A stretch of DNA of 64,000 nucleotides from Novosphingobium sp. MW5 (GTDB taxonomy: Bacteria; Pseudomonadota; Alphaproteobacteria; Sphingomonadales; Sphingomonadaceae), in NCBI GenBank assembly GCA_025938935.1, contig JAPCWB010000001.1, forward strand, positions 1,116,001 to 1,180,000. Reading direction: 5' to 3'. Shown here piece after piece: positions 18,611 to 27,209 of the stretch. Numbering within the stretch: the first letter of the stretch is position 1; every line of letters starts with the position of its first letter. The notes under the pieces were generated by a model, which did not search any database, had not been told where the DNA came from, and saw only the letters and a list, made by a program, of their open reading frames with translations. The position numbers were made by a program, and so were the translations under genes.

Positions 18611-19402
18611 GGCGCTGCCTGCGGGGCCGCCGTTCGACAGGTCGTGGCTGATCGCGGCCGCAGTCGCCTTGAGCTCGTCGAGGTACTGCTCCAGCGCGTC
18701 GGTCAGCTTCATTGCGGCGATGAAGAACACCATGGTCATGGCGGCTTCGAAGTGACCGTTGCGGAAGATCGGCACGGCAATCGAGCTGGTCTTGCCCGGC
18801 GTCAGGTTGAAGTGGTTGCGGCCCTGCACGGCATAACCCTGGGCGCGGATCCGCTCGACATCGAGGCTGACTTCGGCGGTGGCAAGGTAGTTGAGATCGA
18901 TGTCCTGCGACACACGCATGAAGCGCAGGATCATCTCGCGCTCGTCATCGGGGGCATAGGCCATGGAAACCTTGCCCGATGCGCTGTCGAGGATCGGCAG
19001 GGTGAAGCCGGGGTAATAGTGCTCGAAGGTGAGCGACGAATTGGCGTGGGTCGAATCGCGCAGCATCATCTGGCGGCCAACGCGGATGGCGACCGAGACC
19101 GGCCAGCCGACCTTCTTGGTCAACGCGATGATGTGCGGGCGGGCGAGGCGTACCAGTTCATCGTCATGCTGGAAACCCGTGGCGAGCGTCTGGACGAGGG
19201 CCGTGGCGCGGTAGCGTTTGCGCGCCGGTTCCTGCTCGATCAGCCCTTCGTAAAGCAGGGTCTGCACGATGCGGCAGGCGGTGGGATAGGGGACTTCCGC
19301 CGACTTGGCGATTTCCATCATCGACAGCGAGCCGTGGCGGTTGATCGCCTTGAGCGCGGCAATCGAACGGGTGATCGAACGAATCGGAACGCCTTTTTCC
19401 AC
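18608..19402 (-). CDS. IclR family transcriptional regulator
   Basis: Protein of 264 residues. N-terminal winged helix-turn-helix (SITRSIAALKAINRHGSLSM ... VPYPTACRIVQTLLYEGLI, about residues 9-55) and C-terminal IclR effector domain (from about 80, with VSVAIRVGRQMML and PIFRNGHFEAAMTMVF). The arrangement is close to MhpR, which controls aromatic catabolism in response to pathway compounds. GTG start at 19402 follows GGGGAG by six bases. It is the only DNA-binding regulator in the window, and a perfect palindrome lies 78 bases upstream, suggesting autoregulation. Related elements precede most operons here, so it is the natural candidate for island-wide control; activator or repressor cannot be told. 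Confidence 0.92.
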   Translation of the reverse strand: MEKGVPIRSITRSIAALKAINRHGSLSMMEIAKSAEVPYPTACRIVQTLLYEGLIEQEPARKRYRATALVQTLATGFQHDDELVRLARPHIIALTKKVGWPVSVAIRVGRQMMLRDSTHANSSLTFEHYYPGFTLPILDSASGKVSMAYAPDDEREMILRFMRVSQDIDLNYLATAEVSLDVERIRAQGYAVQGRNHFNLTPGKTSSIAVPIFRNGHFEAAMTMVFFIAAMKLTDALEQYLDELKATAAAISHDLSNGGPAGSA

Positions 19403-19478
19403 GGTGCACTCCCCATGTGTCGGTTCAATGACACGAGAGTGCCTAGGGAAGCGGCATTTTCCGATTTCTTCAAGTGAA

Positions 19479-19495
19479 TATCCGACAGTCGGATA
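19479..19495. promoter_or_regulatory. Perfect palindromic operator upstream of iclR-type gene
   Basis: TATCCGACAGTCGGATA is an exact 8+1+8 inverted repeat. It lies between the regulator start (19402) and the stop of the alcohol dehydrogenase gene (19503). This is the reference copy for the other candidate sites listed. Confidence 0.75.
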
Positions 19496-19502
19496 AACAC
19501 TC

Positions 19503-20618
19503 TCACCAGCCGGGGACGACTACCTGCCTGACGGCCTTTCCTTCCGCCAATTTGTCCATGAGTTCGTTGATCTCTTCCAGCGGACTGACCGAGGTGAGCA
19601 GCTTTTCCACCGGCAGCCTTCCGGCTCGCCACAGCGCGATATAGCGCGGGATGTCGCGCGACGGGATCGACGAGCCCATGTAGCTGCCCATCAGCGTCTT
19701 GCCGTCCGCCACCAGCGACAGGGCATTGATTGCAAGGTCTTCGGCCGGGTTGGGCAGGCCGACCGTAACGATCCGCCCGCCGCGCCTTGCCGCCTTGTAG
19801 GCCGTGGCAAGCACCGCGGCTTTGCCGACGGTTTCGATTACCACGTCGGTGCCGAATAGGCTGGCCTCTTCACCCGGAGCCACCGCCGCCGCCGCGCCCA
19901 GTTCGAGCGCCAGCGCGCGCTTCTCGGGCATGGGATCGACCGCATAGACCGGTTGTGCGCCCGAGGCGATGGCGCCCATCAGGGCTGCGAGGCCCACGCC
20001 GCCGAGGCCATAGACCAGCACGGACTCACCCGGCCTTACCGCCGCTGTGTTCATTACCGCGCCCACGCCGGTCAGCACCGCGCAACCGAACAGCGCGGCG
20101 GTTTCGGGCGGAATATCGGAATCGATCTTCACCAGCGAGCGCCGGTCAACCACGGCCTGGGTCGCGAATGCCGACACGCCGAGGTGGTGGTGGACATGCT
20201 CGCCCTTGCAGGAGAGCCGGGATCCGCCGCGCAGCAATTCGCCCTTGCCATTGGCCGCCGCCGCCGTCGCGCAGAGGTAGCCCTCGCCAGACAGGCAGGC
20301 CGTGCACTGGCCGCAGCTCGGCAGGAAGACCAGCACAACGCGGTCGCCCACGGCAAGGCCCGGCTCTTCCGGATCGCCGAGCGCGAGCACGGTGGCCGCG
20401 GCTTCATGCCCCAGTGCCATCGGCATGGGGCGGGGGCGATCACCGTTGATCACCGAAAGGTCGGAGTGGCACACGCCGGCGGCGTCGATGCGGACCAGCA
20501 CTTCGCCCGGTTTTGGGGCGGCCAGTTCCAGTTCGCGCACTTCCAGCGGCTTGCTATCGACATAGGGCGCGGCATTGCCGCCGCTCTGCTTCAGGACGGC
20601 AGCGGCAATGCGCGTCAT
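19503..20618 (-). CDS. Zinc-dependent alcohol dehydrogenase (MDR family)
   Basis: Protein of 371 residues. Catalytic zinc site GVCHSDL and GHEAA, structural zinc with four cysteines (SCGQCTACLSGEGYLC) and the nucleotide site GLGGVGLAA. This matches class III-like/aryl alcohol dehydrogenases. Start 20618 overlaps the lyase stop by four bases (ATGA); an upstream ATG at 20651 lies inside that gene. Last gene of the HyuA-HyuB-lyase-ADH unit. It interconverts an alcohol and aldehyde using NAD(P), probably feeding an aldehyde dehydrogenase encoded nearby. Confidence 0.9.
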   Translation of the reverse strand: MTRIAAAVLKQSGGNAAPYVDSKPLEVRELELAAPKPGEVLVRIDAAGVCHSDLSVINGDRPRPMPMALGHEAAATVLALGDPEEPGLAVGDRVVLVFLPSCGQCTACLSGEGYLCATAAAANGKGELLRGGSRLSCKGEHVHHHLGVSAFATQAVVDRRSLVKIDSDIPPETAALFGCAVLTGVGAVMNTAAVRPGESVLVYGLGGVGLAALMGAIASGAQPVYAVDPMPEKRALALELGAAAAVAPGEEASLFGTDVVIETVGKAAVLATAYKAARRGGRIVTVGLPNPAEDLAINALSLVADGKTLMGSYMGSSIPSRDIPRYIALWRAGRLPVEKLLTSVSPLEEINELMDKLAEGKAVRQVVVPGW

Positions 20619-21475
20619 GGAACCTGCGCCCACTTCTTGTCGAAGGCCCATACGTCTTCAAAACCAATCAGCGAGCAGAACTCGTTGAAATCGAACAGGC
20701 CGTCGGGCTGGCCGACGCCGTGATCCTTCAGGTCGCGCAGCACCTTTTCCATCGCGGCGCTGGCGGCAAGGCTGGTGAGGCTGGGATAGATGGCATAGGC
20801 AAAGCCGATGTCGGCCAGCACCTGTGCCTGCGGAACCGGGGTGGCGCCGTGGTTCGAACAGTTCACCATGATCGGCAGGTCGAACGCCTCGCACACGGTC
20901 CGCATTTCCTCCTCGCTGGTCAGCGCCTCGGGGAATAGCACGTCCGCGCCCGCCTTGGCATAGGCTTCGAGCCGGCGCAGCACGCCGTCCATTCCTTCCA
21001 TCTGCCGCGCGTCGGTGCGGGCGAGGACGAGGAAGTCCTTGCTATCGCGGCTATCCACCGCAACGCGCACCTTTTCCGCCATGTCCGCGGCGGCAATCAC
21101 CCGCTTGCCGGGAGTGTGGCCGCACTTCTTGGGAAATTCCTGATCCTCAAGCTGGATCGCCGTGACCCCCGCCGCCTCATAGCCGCGCACCGTGTGGTGG
21201 ACGTTGAGCAGCCCGCCATAGCCGGTATCGCCATCGGCGATCACGGCCGCGTCGCTGGTCTGCACCAGCGTCGCCATGCGGTTCAGCATCTCGGTATAGG
21301 TCGCGATGCCGGCGTCGGGCAGGCCATAGGCCGATGCCGTCAGCCAGTATCCCGTGCCGTAAACCAGGTCGAAGCCCACCTTGTTGGCGATGACCGCGGC
21401 AATCATATCCTGAATGCCGGGGACGATGAAGAATTCGCCCGAGGCAAGCTTTTCCCTGAAGATCGGATTGGCCAT
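20615..21475 (-). CDS. Isocitrate lyase / PEP mutase family lyase
   Basis: Protein of 286 residues, the length of 2-methylisocitrate and 2,3-dimethylmalate lyases. It has the Mg-binding DGDTGYGG (about 81-88), the acidic QLEDQEFP strand and the catalytic KKCGH (Cys about 118), which marks a true C-C lyase rather than a phosphonate mutase. The expected reaction is retro-aldol cleavage of a substituted malate or isocitrate to a 2-oxoacid (pyruvate, glyoxylate) plus a carboxylate (propionate, succinate). Start 21475 lies just downstream of HyuB. Together with the LeuCD pairs it fits a dimethylmaleate-like route known from nicotinate fermentation. Exact substrate unproven. Confidence 0.87.
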   Translation of the reverse strand: MANPIFREKLASGEFFIVPGIQDMIAAVIANKVGFDLVYGTGYWLTASAYGLPDAGIATYTEMLNRMATLVQTSDAAVIADGDTGYGGLLNVHHTVRGYEAAGVTAIQLEDQEFPKKCGHTPGKRVIAAADMAEKVRVAVDSRDSKDFLVLARTDARQMEGMDGVLRRLEAYAKAGADVLFPEALTSEEEMRTVCEAFDLPIMVNCSNHGATPVPQAQVLADIGFAYAIYPSLTSLAASAAMEKVLRDLKDHGVGQPDGLFDFNEFCSLIGFEDVWAFDKKWAQVP

Positions 21476-21481
21476 CGCGCC

Positions 21482-23356
21482 TTACTCGGCCGCCTCCGCG
21501 TAGTGGTGCCACTTGGGTGCCTGCGGCGCCGGAAGGCCGGTTTCGGCGAGGCAGTTGGCGCGCAGGGTTTCGATGTCCGGGCCATAGTTGAACACGGAGA
21601 CTTCGCCCCGAGCCTCGCGCATTTCGGCGCGCAAGGCTTCGGTGGCCGCGGGATCGACTTCGCCATTCACCAGCACCACGCCATAGCGGCGCGCGCCCTT
21701 TTCGGTGACGAGGCCCTGCTTTAGTTCCTTGGCCAGCAGCGCGGGATCACGGTCAAGCGGGTCGCCCCAGCCGCCGCCGCCCCAGGTGATGAAGTGGAGC
21801 TGGTCGCCAGCCTCGACCTTGTAGTCCTCGCACTTGTTGGGCAGCACGATCTCCGTGCCGTCGGCCTTGACCAGCACCTTGCGCGCACGCGCGCCCGGCT
21901 CGCCGCCGTTGACGCCCCAGGGCGGCACGAACCAGCGGTCGTCGTGAATGGCGATCACCCCGGGTTCGAGGAAGCGGTAGACCATGTCGATCCCGTTGCC
22001 ACCGCGGTGCAGGCCCGCGCCGCCGCTGTCGGGCACGGTTTCATAGCGCTCGATCACCAGCGGGAAGTAGCGTTCAAGGAACTCGTTCGGCACGTTGGTG
22101 AAGCCCGGCCACAGCGAGTGGCCGTCCGGCCCGTCGCCCATCGGACGGCCCGGGATGCCGCCAAAGCCGATCTGGAACAGCTGGAACCAGTTCCCTTGCT
22201 TGTCGGTCCCCGCATAGAACAGGTGCGGCGAAGAGCTGAAACCGGCGGCGTTGAGGAATTCCGGTGTCTTCTGGCCGAGCAGCCCGCCAAGGATGTCGAA
22301 CAGGCGGCCGAGCACATGGGTGCGGCCTGAAAGTGCGGCCGGGAACTTCGGCTTGAGCAGCGATCCTTCCGGAATGCGCACGTCGATCAGGTCATAATAG
22401 CCATCGTTGAACAGGATCTGCGGATCGAAGACCATGATCATGTAGATGCCGAAGAACATGCGCATCATGTTCTCGTTGAGGAACATGTTGATCGAGGCTT
22501 GGCTCTGCGGATCGGTGCCGTCGAAATCGAGCACGACGCGCCCGTTCTCGCGCCACATGGTGCACTTGATCTTGTAGGGGCCAAAGCCAAGGCCGTCGTC
22601 GCAGACATAGTCTTCGAAGCTGACGTGCTCTTCGCTGACCGAGGTTTCGATCAGCTGCTTCATCGCGCGGTAATTGCGGTCAAGCAGCATGTCGGTGGCC
22701 GAGGCGTAGACATCGTCGCCAAAGCGTTCGCACATCTCGATCACGCGGCGCGCAGCGACGCGGCACGAGGCGATGAGGGCGTTAAGGTCGGCCTTGCACC
22801 AGTCGGGCGTGCGGACCTGGTGCATGACCAGCTTGACCAGGTCCTCGTTGTATTCGCCCTTCTTCCAGATCTTGACCGGCGGAATGCGCACGCCTTCCTG
22901 GAAGATCGAGGTGGCGTCGATCGGCATGGAGCCTGGCACCTTGCCGCCGATGTCGCTCTGGTGGCCAAACATCGAGGTATAGGCAACGAGGCGGCCTTCG
23001 CGGAACACGGGGAGCAAGACCAGCCAGTCATTGCAGTGGCTGATCGCCCCGCCGACCGAATAGGGATCGGACAGGAAGATCATGTCGCCATCTTCGACCG
23101 TGCCGTCATAGCCTTCGAGGAAGGGGCCGATGTAGCTGCCGAACTGGCCGACGATCATTTTGCCCTTGCTGTCGGCGATCAGCGGGAAGGCGTCCCCCTG
23201 TTCGCGGATGCCCGGCGACATGGCGGTGCGCACCAGCGTGGCGTCCATTTCGATGCGCGCGTTGCGCAGGGCGTTTTCGATGACTTCCAGCGTGACCGGA
23301 TCGACCGGGACCTTCTTGAAGGGCTCGCTGTTCGACTGGATAATGCGTGCAGGCAT
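21482..23356 (-). CDS. Hydantoinase B / oxoprolinase family protein (HyuB)
   Basis: Protein of 624 residues, typical for HyuB. Near the start are VDPVTLEVIENALRNARIEM and IREQGDAFPLI, followed by HCNDWLVLLPVF and, toward the end, PDSGGAGLHRGGNGI and WGGGGWGDPL, all family hallmarks. With HyuA it forms an ATP-dependent enzyme that opens cyclic amides (5-oxoproline, N-methylhydantoin, caprolactam) or carboxylates ketones (acetone/acetophenone carboxylases). GAGGAG seven bases before ATG 23356. Next to an ICL-type lyase and an alcohol dehydrogenase, lactam or imide opening is the more attractive reading, but carboxylation cannot be excluded. Confidence 0.9.
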   Translation of the reverse strand: MPARIIQSNSEPFKKVPVDPVTLEVIENALRNARIEMDATLVRTAMSPGIREQGDAFPLIADSKGKMIVGQFGSYIGPFLEGYDGTVEDGDMIFLSDPYSVGGAISHCNDWLVLLPVFREGRLVAYTSMFGHQSDIGGKVPGSMPIDATSIFQEGVRIPPVKIWKKGEYNEDLVKLVMHQVRTPDWCKADLNALIASCRVAARRVIEMCERFGDDVYASATDMLLDRNYRAMKQLIETSVSEEHVSFEDYVCDDGLGFGPYKIKCTMWRENGRVVLDFDGTDPQSQASINMFLNENMMRMFFGIYMIMVFDPQILFNDGYYDLIDVRIPEGSLLKPKFPAALSGRTHVLGRLFDILGGLLGQKTPEFLNAAGFSSSPHLFYAGTDKQGNWFQLFQIGFGGIPGRPMGDGPDGHSLWPGFTNVPNEFLERYFPLVIERYETVPDSGGAGLHRGGNGIDMVYRFLEPGVIAIHDDRWFVPPWGVNGGEPGARARKVLVKADGTEIVLPNKCEDYKVEAGDQLHFITWGGGGWGDPLDRDPALLAKELKQGLVTEKGARRYGVVLVNGEVDPAATEALRAEMREARGEVSVFNYGPDIETLRANCLAETGLPAPQAPKWHHYAEAAE

Positions 23357-23367
23357 GTTGCAGCTCC

Positions 23368-25416
23368 TCAGCGCAGGTTGATCAGGATGTTGCCGGAAGC
23401 ATCGACAATGCCGATGCAGTCCGCTTCGATAAGCGTGGTCGAGTCCATTTCGACAACGATGGCGGGGCCTTCGATACGGTCATTGGCGCGCAGTTTGGCG
23501 CGGTCATAGATCACCGCCGGCCGCATGGCGCCGTCGACCCACAATTCGTGGTCGCGGATCTTCGCCTCGACCGGATCGCCAGTGCCCTCGGGCAGCTTGG
23601 GCGAGGGCAGATCGAGCACCGGGCCCTGCGCGATGGCGCGCAGGTTCACCAGCTCGTGCGGGCTGTCCATGTTGAAGGTGAACAGACGCAGGTGCTCCTC
23701 GTCGAAGCGGGAAATCACGGCTTCGAGCCCCCCGCTGGCGAGGTCTTCCGGCGTCACCACCAGCGGCACTTCGAAGGCCTGGCCTTCATAGCGCACGTCG
23801 ATTTCGAACACACTGGTGATATCGGCAGAGGCAACGCCCTCGGCCATCAGTTCGGCGCGGGTCTGGCCGTCCATTTCGCTGAGCACGGCCTGGACCTCGG
23901 CAAGGCTTGTGGCGGCAAAGCGGCGCGAAAAGCTCCGCGCGGTTTCGGTGCGCATCCGCGTCGTCACGTCCCCCAGCGCGCAGAGCACGCCCGGCGAGAC
24001 CGGCGAGATCGCGGGCCACGAACCCATCAGGCGAGCCACCGCATTGACGTGCAGCGGGCCGGCGCCGCCAAAGCCCATCAGGGCGAAGTGGCGCGGGTCA
24101 TAGCCCTGCTGGACCGAGATCATGCGCAGCGCGCCGAACATGTTCTCGTTGACGATGTCGATGATGCCGCGCGCGGCTTCCATCAGGCCGATGCCCAGCT
24201 TGTCGGCAATGGTCTGCACCGCGCGCTTGGCGCCTTCGCGGTCAAGCCTGAATGTGCCGCCAAGCAGGTTTTCGGGCAGGTAGCCCAGCACCACGTTGGC
24301 GTCGGTAACGGTCGGCTCGGTGCCGCCCTTTTGGTAGGCAACCGGCCCCGGGACCGCGCCGGCCGACTGCGGCCCGACGCGCAGCGCGCCGGTGAGTTCG
24401 GGAACATAGGCGATAGAACCGCCGCCGGCGCCCACTGTCTTCACATCAAGCGCCGAGGCGCGGACAGCGAGGCTGCCCACTTCAGTCGTGCGCACGCGGC
24501 GGGCCTGCAGGTTTTCGATCAGCGCCACGTCAGTCGAGGTGCCGCCCACGTCGAGCGTCAGGATGTTGGGAATGCCGGCATTGCGGCCAACCCAGATCGC
24601 GCCGGTCACACCGCCCGCCGGACCAGACATCAGCAGCGAGACGGGATGTTCCTCGGACTTTTCGGAAGACATCAGGCCGCCGTCAGAGCGCAGCAGCGAG
24701 ATATTGCCGCTCATCCCGCCGGAGCGCAGCGCGGCGCGCAGGTTGCTGATATATTTGCGCATCACCGGGCGCACCGCGGCGTTGGCCACGGTGGTCAGGG
24801 TGCGTTCGTATTCCTGCATTTCGGGCAGGACGACATGGCTGAGCGAAACCGGCACGTCGGGCATGATCTCTGCCGCCAGCTCGCCGATGCGGGCTTCGTG
24901 CGCGCCGTTGAGATAGGCGTTGACCAGCGAGACGGTGAGCGCCTGCACGCCCTGCGCCTTCAGGCTGCCCAGCGCGCTGCGGATCTCCGCCTCGTCGATG
25001 GGACGCACTTCGTTGCCGCGGGCATCCATGCGGCCCTTGACCTCGACCGTGTCTTCCAGCCGGGCGAGCGGTTCGGGCTTGGGCCAGACGATCCAGCCGC
25101 CAAGCCCGCCGGGGACGAAGCTGCGCGCGATCTGCATGACCTGGCGGTAGCCCTCGGTGGTGACGAGGCCGACGCGGGCGCCCTTGCCTTCCAGCACCGC
25201 ATTGGTCGCCACGGTTGTGCCGTGGAGGAAGAATTCGATGTCGGCCGGAGTGATCCCGGCCGTGGCGCAGATCGCGTCGACGCCGTTCAGTACGCCTTCG
25301 GAGCTGTCATGCGGGGTAGACGGAGTCTTGTGCCGCCAGAACGAACCGCTGCCCGGATCGAGCAACAGAAGGTCGGTGAAAGTGCCACCAACGTCGACAC
25401 CCAGTCTGTAGGTCAT
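23368..25416 (-). CDS. Hydantoinase A / oxoprolinase family protein (HyuA)
   Basis: Protein of 682 residues. N-terminal ATPase motif DVGGTFTDLLLLD (about 8-20), HGTTVATNAVLEGKGARVGL, the second nucleotide motif LDVGGTSTDVAL mid-protein and GFGGAGPLHVNA near 470. It supplies the ATP-driven activation of the amide carbonyl (or ketone) in partnership with HyuB, 11 bases downstream. First gene of the leftward four-gene unit; start preceded by GGGGA, with an operator-like element 84 bases further upstream. Confidence 0.92.
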   Translation of the reverse strand: MTYRLGVDVGGTFTDLLLLDPGSGSFWRHKTPSTPHDSSEGVLNGVDAICATAGITPADIEFFLHGTTVATNAVLEGKGARVGLVTTEGYRQVMQIARSFVPGGLGGWIVWPKPEPLARLEDTVEVKGRMDARGNEVRPIDEAEIRSALGSLKAQGVQALTVSLVNAYLNGAHEARIGELAAEIMPDVPVSLSHVVLPEMQEYERTLTTVANAAVRPVMRKYISNLRAALRSGGMSGNISLLRSDGGLMSSEKSEEHPVSLLMSGPAGGVTGAIWVGRNAGIPNILTLDVGGTSTDVALIENLQARRVRTTEVGSLAVRASALDVKTVGAGGGSIAYVPELTGALRVGPQSAGAVPGPVAYQKGGTEPTVTDANVVLGYLPENLLGGTFRLDREGAKRAVQTIADKLGIGLMEAARGIIDIVNENMFGALRMISVQQGYDPRHFALMGFGGAGPLHVNAVARLMGSWPAISPVSPGVLCALGDVTTRMRTETARSFSRRFAATSLAEVQAVLSEMDGQTRAELMAEGVASADITSVFEIDVRYEGQAFEVPLVVTPEDLASGGLEAVISRFDEEHLRLFTFNMDSPHELVNLRAIAQGPVLDLPSPKLPEGTGDPVEAKIRDHELWVDGAMRPAVIYDRAKLRANDRIEGPAIVVEMDSTTLIEADCIGIVDASGNILINLR

Positions 25417-25499
25417 GCTATCCCCAATCGGCTGCGCGGCTTGAGTCCCGCCTTTTCAATCTCCATGGCCTAGCGCGGCGGGTTCCCTCCGCGATGGAT

Positions 25500-25514
25500 T
25501 TCGGACAGACTTAT
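25500..25514. promoter_or_regulatory. Weak candidate IclR operator (divergent promoter)
   Basis: TTCGGACAGACTTAT; its reverse complement matches 9 of 15 positions of the reference palindrome and shares GTCTGTC with the site at 48833. It is centred between HyuA (start 25416) and the aldehyde dehydrogenase (start 25603), 84 and 89 bases away. Confidence 0.3.
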
Positions 25515-25602
25515 CCGGCTGGCGAATTTTCGGGGGCCGCGTTCCCCATGGCGGCGCGCTGGCGATAGTCCTTGGCGCCTACCGATTACGGGGAGAATTG
25601 CG

Positions 25603-27107
25603 GTGACTTTTGATCTTGCTTCGCTTTGCCAGGGCAACCGCGAATTCCTGGCCCGCCGCGCGGCGGGCAAGGGCCTGCTGATTGGCGGCGAATGGACCGA
25701 GGCGGCAGGCGGGGCGACCTTTGCCACGCTCGATCCGGCCACCGGCACGGAAACCGGGCGCATTGCCGCTGCCGGGGCTGACGACGTTGCCGCCGCAGTT
25801 GCCGCCGCGCGCGCGGCGCTTCCCGGCTGGCGCGCGACTCTTCCCGTCGAACGCGCCAAGGTGCTCTGGGCCATCGCCGACATCCTTGAGAGGGAAATCG
25901 ATGCGCTGGCCGAGCTGGAAACGCTCGATCAGGGCAAGCCGCTGTTCATTGGCCGCTGGGCCGAGATTCCCGGCGCGATCAACCAGTTCCGCTTCTTCGC
26001 CGGGCAGGCCATGGCGATTGAGGGCAATACCATCGAAAGCTCGATCGGCTACCAGCCGCCCGGCAAGCAGATGCGCAGCTGGACCGTGCGCGAGCCGGTG
26101 GGCGTGGTTGCCGCCATTGTGCCGTGGAATTCGCCGCTGGTGCTCACCGCGATGAAGCTCGCTCCGGCCATTGCCGCGGGCTGCACCGTGGTGCTGAAGC
26201 CGGCCGAGGATACCCTCTCACCGCGCTGCGGCTGGGCGAACTGCTGCAGGAGGCCGGGCTGCCGGCGGGCGTCGTCAATGTCATCACCGGCATGGGAGCG
26301 GAGACCGGCGCGGCGCTTGCCAGTCATCCCGGCGTGGACAAGATTGCCTTCACCGGCTCGACCGCGACGGGGCGGGCGGTGCTTGATGCCGCCAAGACCA
26401 ATTTCAAGCGGGTGACGCTGGAGCTCGGCGGCAAGAGCCCGTCAATCGTCCTGCCCGATGCCGATCTTTCGCTGGCAATTCCGGGGGTTGCCAATGCCAT
26501 CTTTTTCAACGCCGGGCAGGTCTGCATCGCCGGATCGCGGCTCTATGTGCACCGTTCGATCCATGACGAGGTGGTCGAGGGCGTGGCGGCCTATGCCAAG
26601 GGCATGAAGCTGGGCCACGGCCTGGCACCCGATTCGCAGATGGGCCCGCTGGTCTCGCAGCGGCAGGCCGAGCGCGTCGAGGGCTTTCTGCAACGGGCAC
26701 GCAACGAGGGTGCAACGATGCTGACAGGCGGCGAAAGGTTCGGCGATGCCGGAACCTTTGTTTCCCCAACCGTCGTCACCGATGTGAAGCCTCACTTCGA
26801 GATCGTGCAGGAGGAAGTCTTCGGCCCCGTCGTGGTCGCGCAGGCCTATGATGACATCGAAGAAGTCGTCGCGGCTGCCAATGACAGCCAGTATGGCCTC
26901 GCCGCCTCGGTCTGGACCGAAAGCCTGTCCAGCGCCCACCGCATGGCGAGCGATATTCGCGCGGGGACGGTGTGGATCAACTGCCACGCCATGTACGATG
27001 CCTCGCTTCCCATCGGCGGCGTGCGCCAGTCGGGCTGGGGCCGGGACAGCGGCAAGCAGGCGCTGGACAATTACCTCGAGTGGAAGACGGTCTGCGCGGT
27101 TGTCTGA
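25603..27107 (+). CDS. Aldehyde dehydrogenase, copy 2, reading frame disrupted
   Basis: ALDH superfamily protein of about 500 residues when the two frames are joined. GTG start 25603 after GGGGAG. The first frame is coherent to LKPAEDT; the second resumes at PLTALRLGELLQEAGLPAGV and carries FTGSTATGRA, LELGGKSPSIV and catalytic cysteine in GQVCIAG, then ends at 27107. Adding one C to the CCC run at 26213-26215 restores a single frame exactly, so this is probably a sequencing error. The gene stands alone between HyuA (divergent) and the second amine oxidase. Function as for copy 1: aldehyde to acid. Confidence 0.87.
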
Positions 27108-27119
27108 GGCCGAACGGCT

Positions 27120-27134
27120 ATCCGCAGGGCGGTA
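27120..27134. promoter_or_regulatory. Candidate IclR operator upstream of amine oxidase 2
   Basis: ATCCGCAGGGCGGTA, an imperfect palindrome with the ATCCG and CGG anchors (9 of 15), 76 bases before the start at 27210 and just after the preceding stop codon. Confidence 0.35.
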
Positions 27135-27209
27135 ACTTGCCTTGCCGTGCCTCGTAATGCGGTGCGTCTTGGTCAGGTTCCGCCCATTGATACAGGGAGA
27201 ACGCCGCTC

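Noticed and set aside
23347-25473. About 700-codon open frame opposite HyuA
   Set aside because: Same reason: HyuA motifs on the minus strand are complete and the plus frame has shadow composition.
26124-26415. Programmed frameshift in the aldehyde dehydrogenase
   Set aside because: No slippery heptamer or downstream structure that I can see, and the same kind of break recurs in unrelated genes, so error is simpler.
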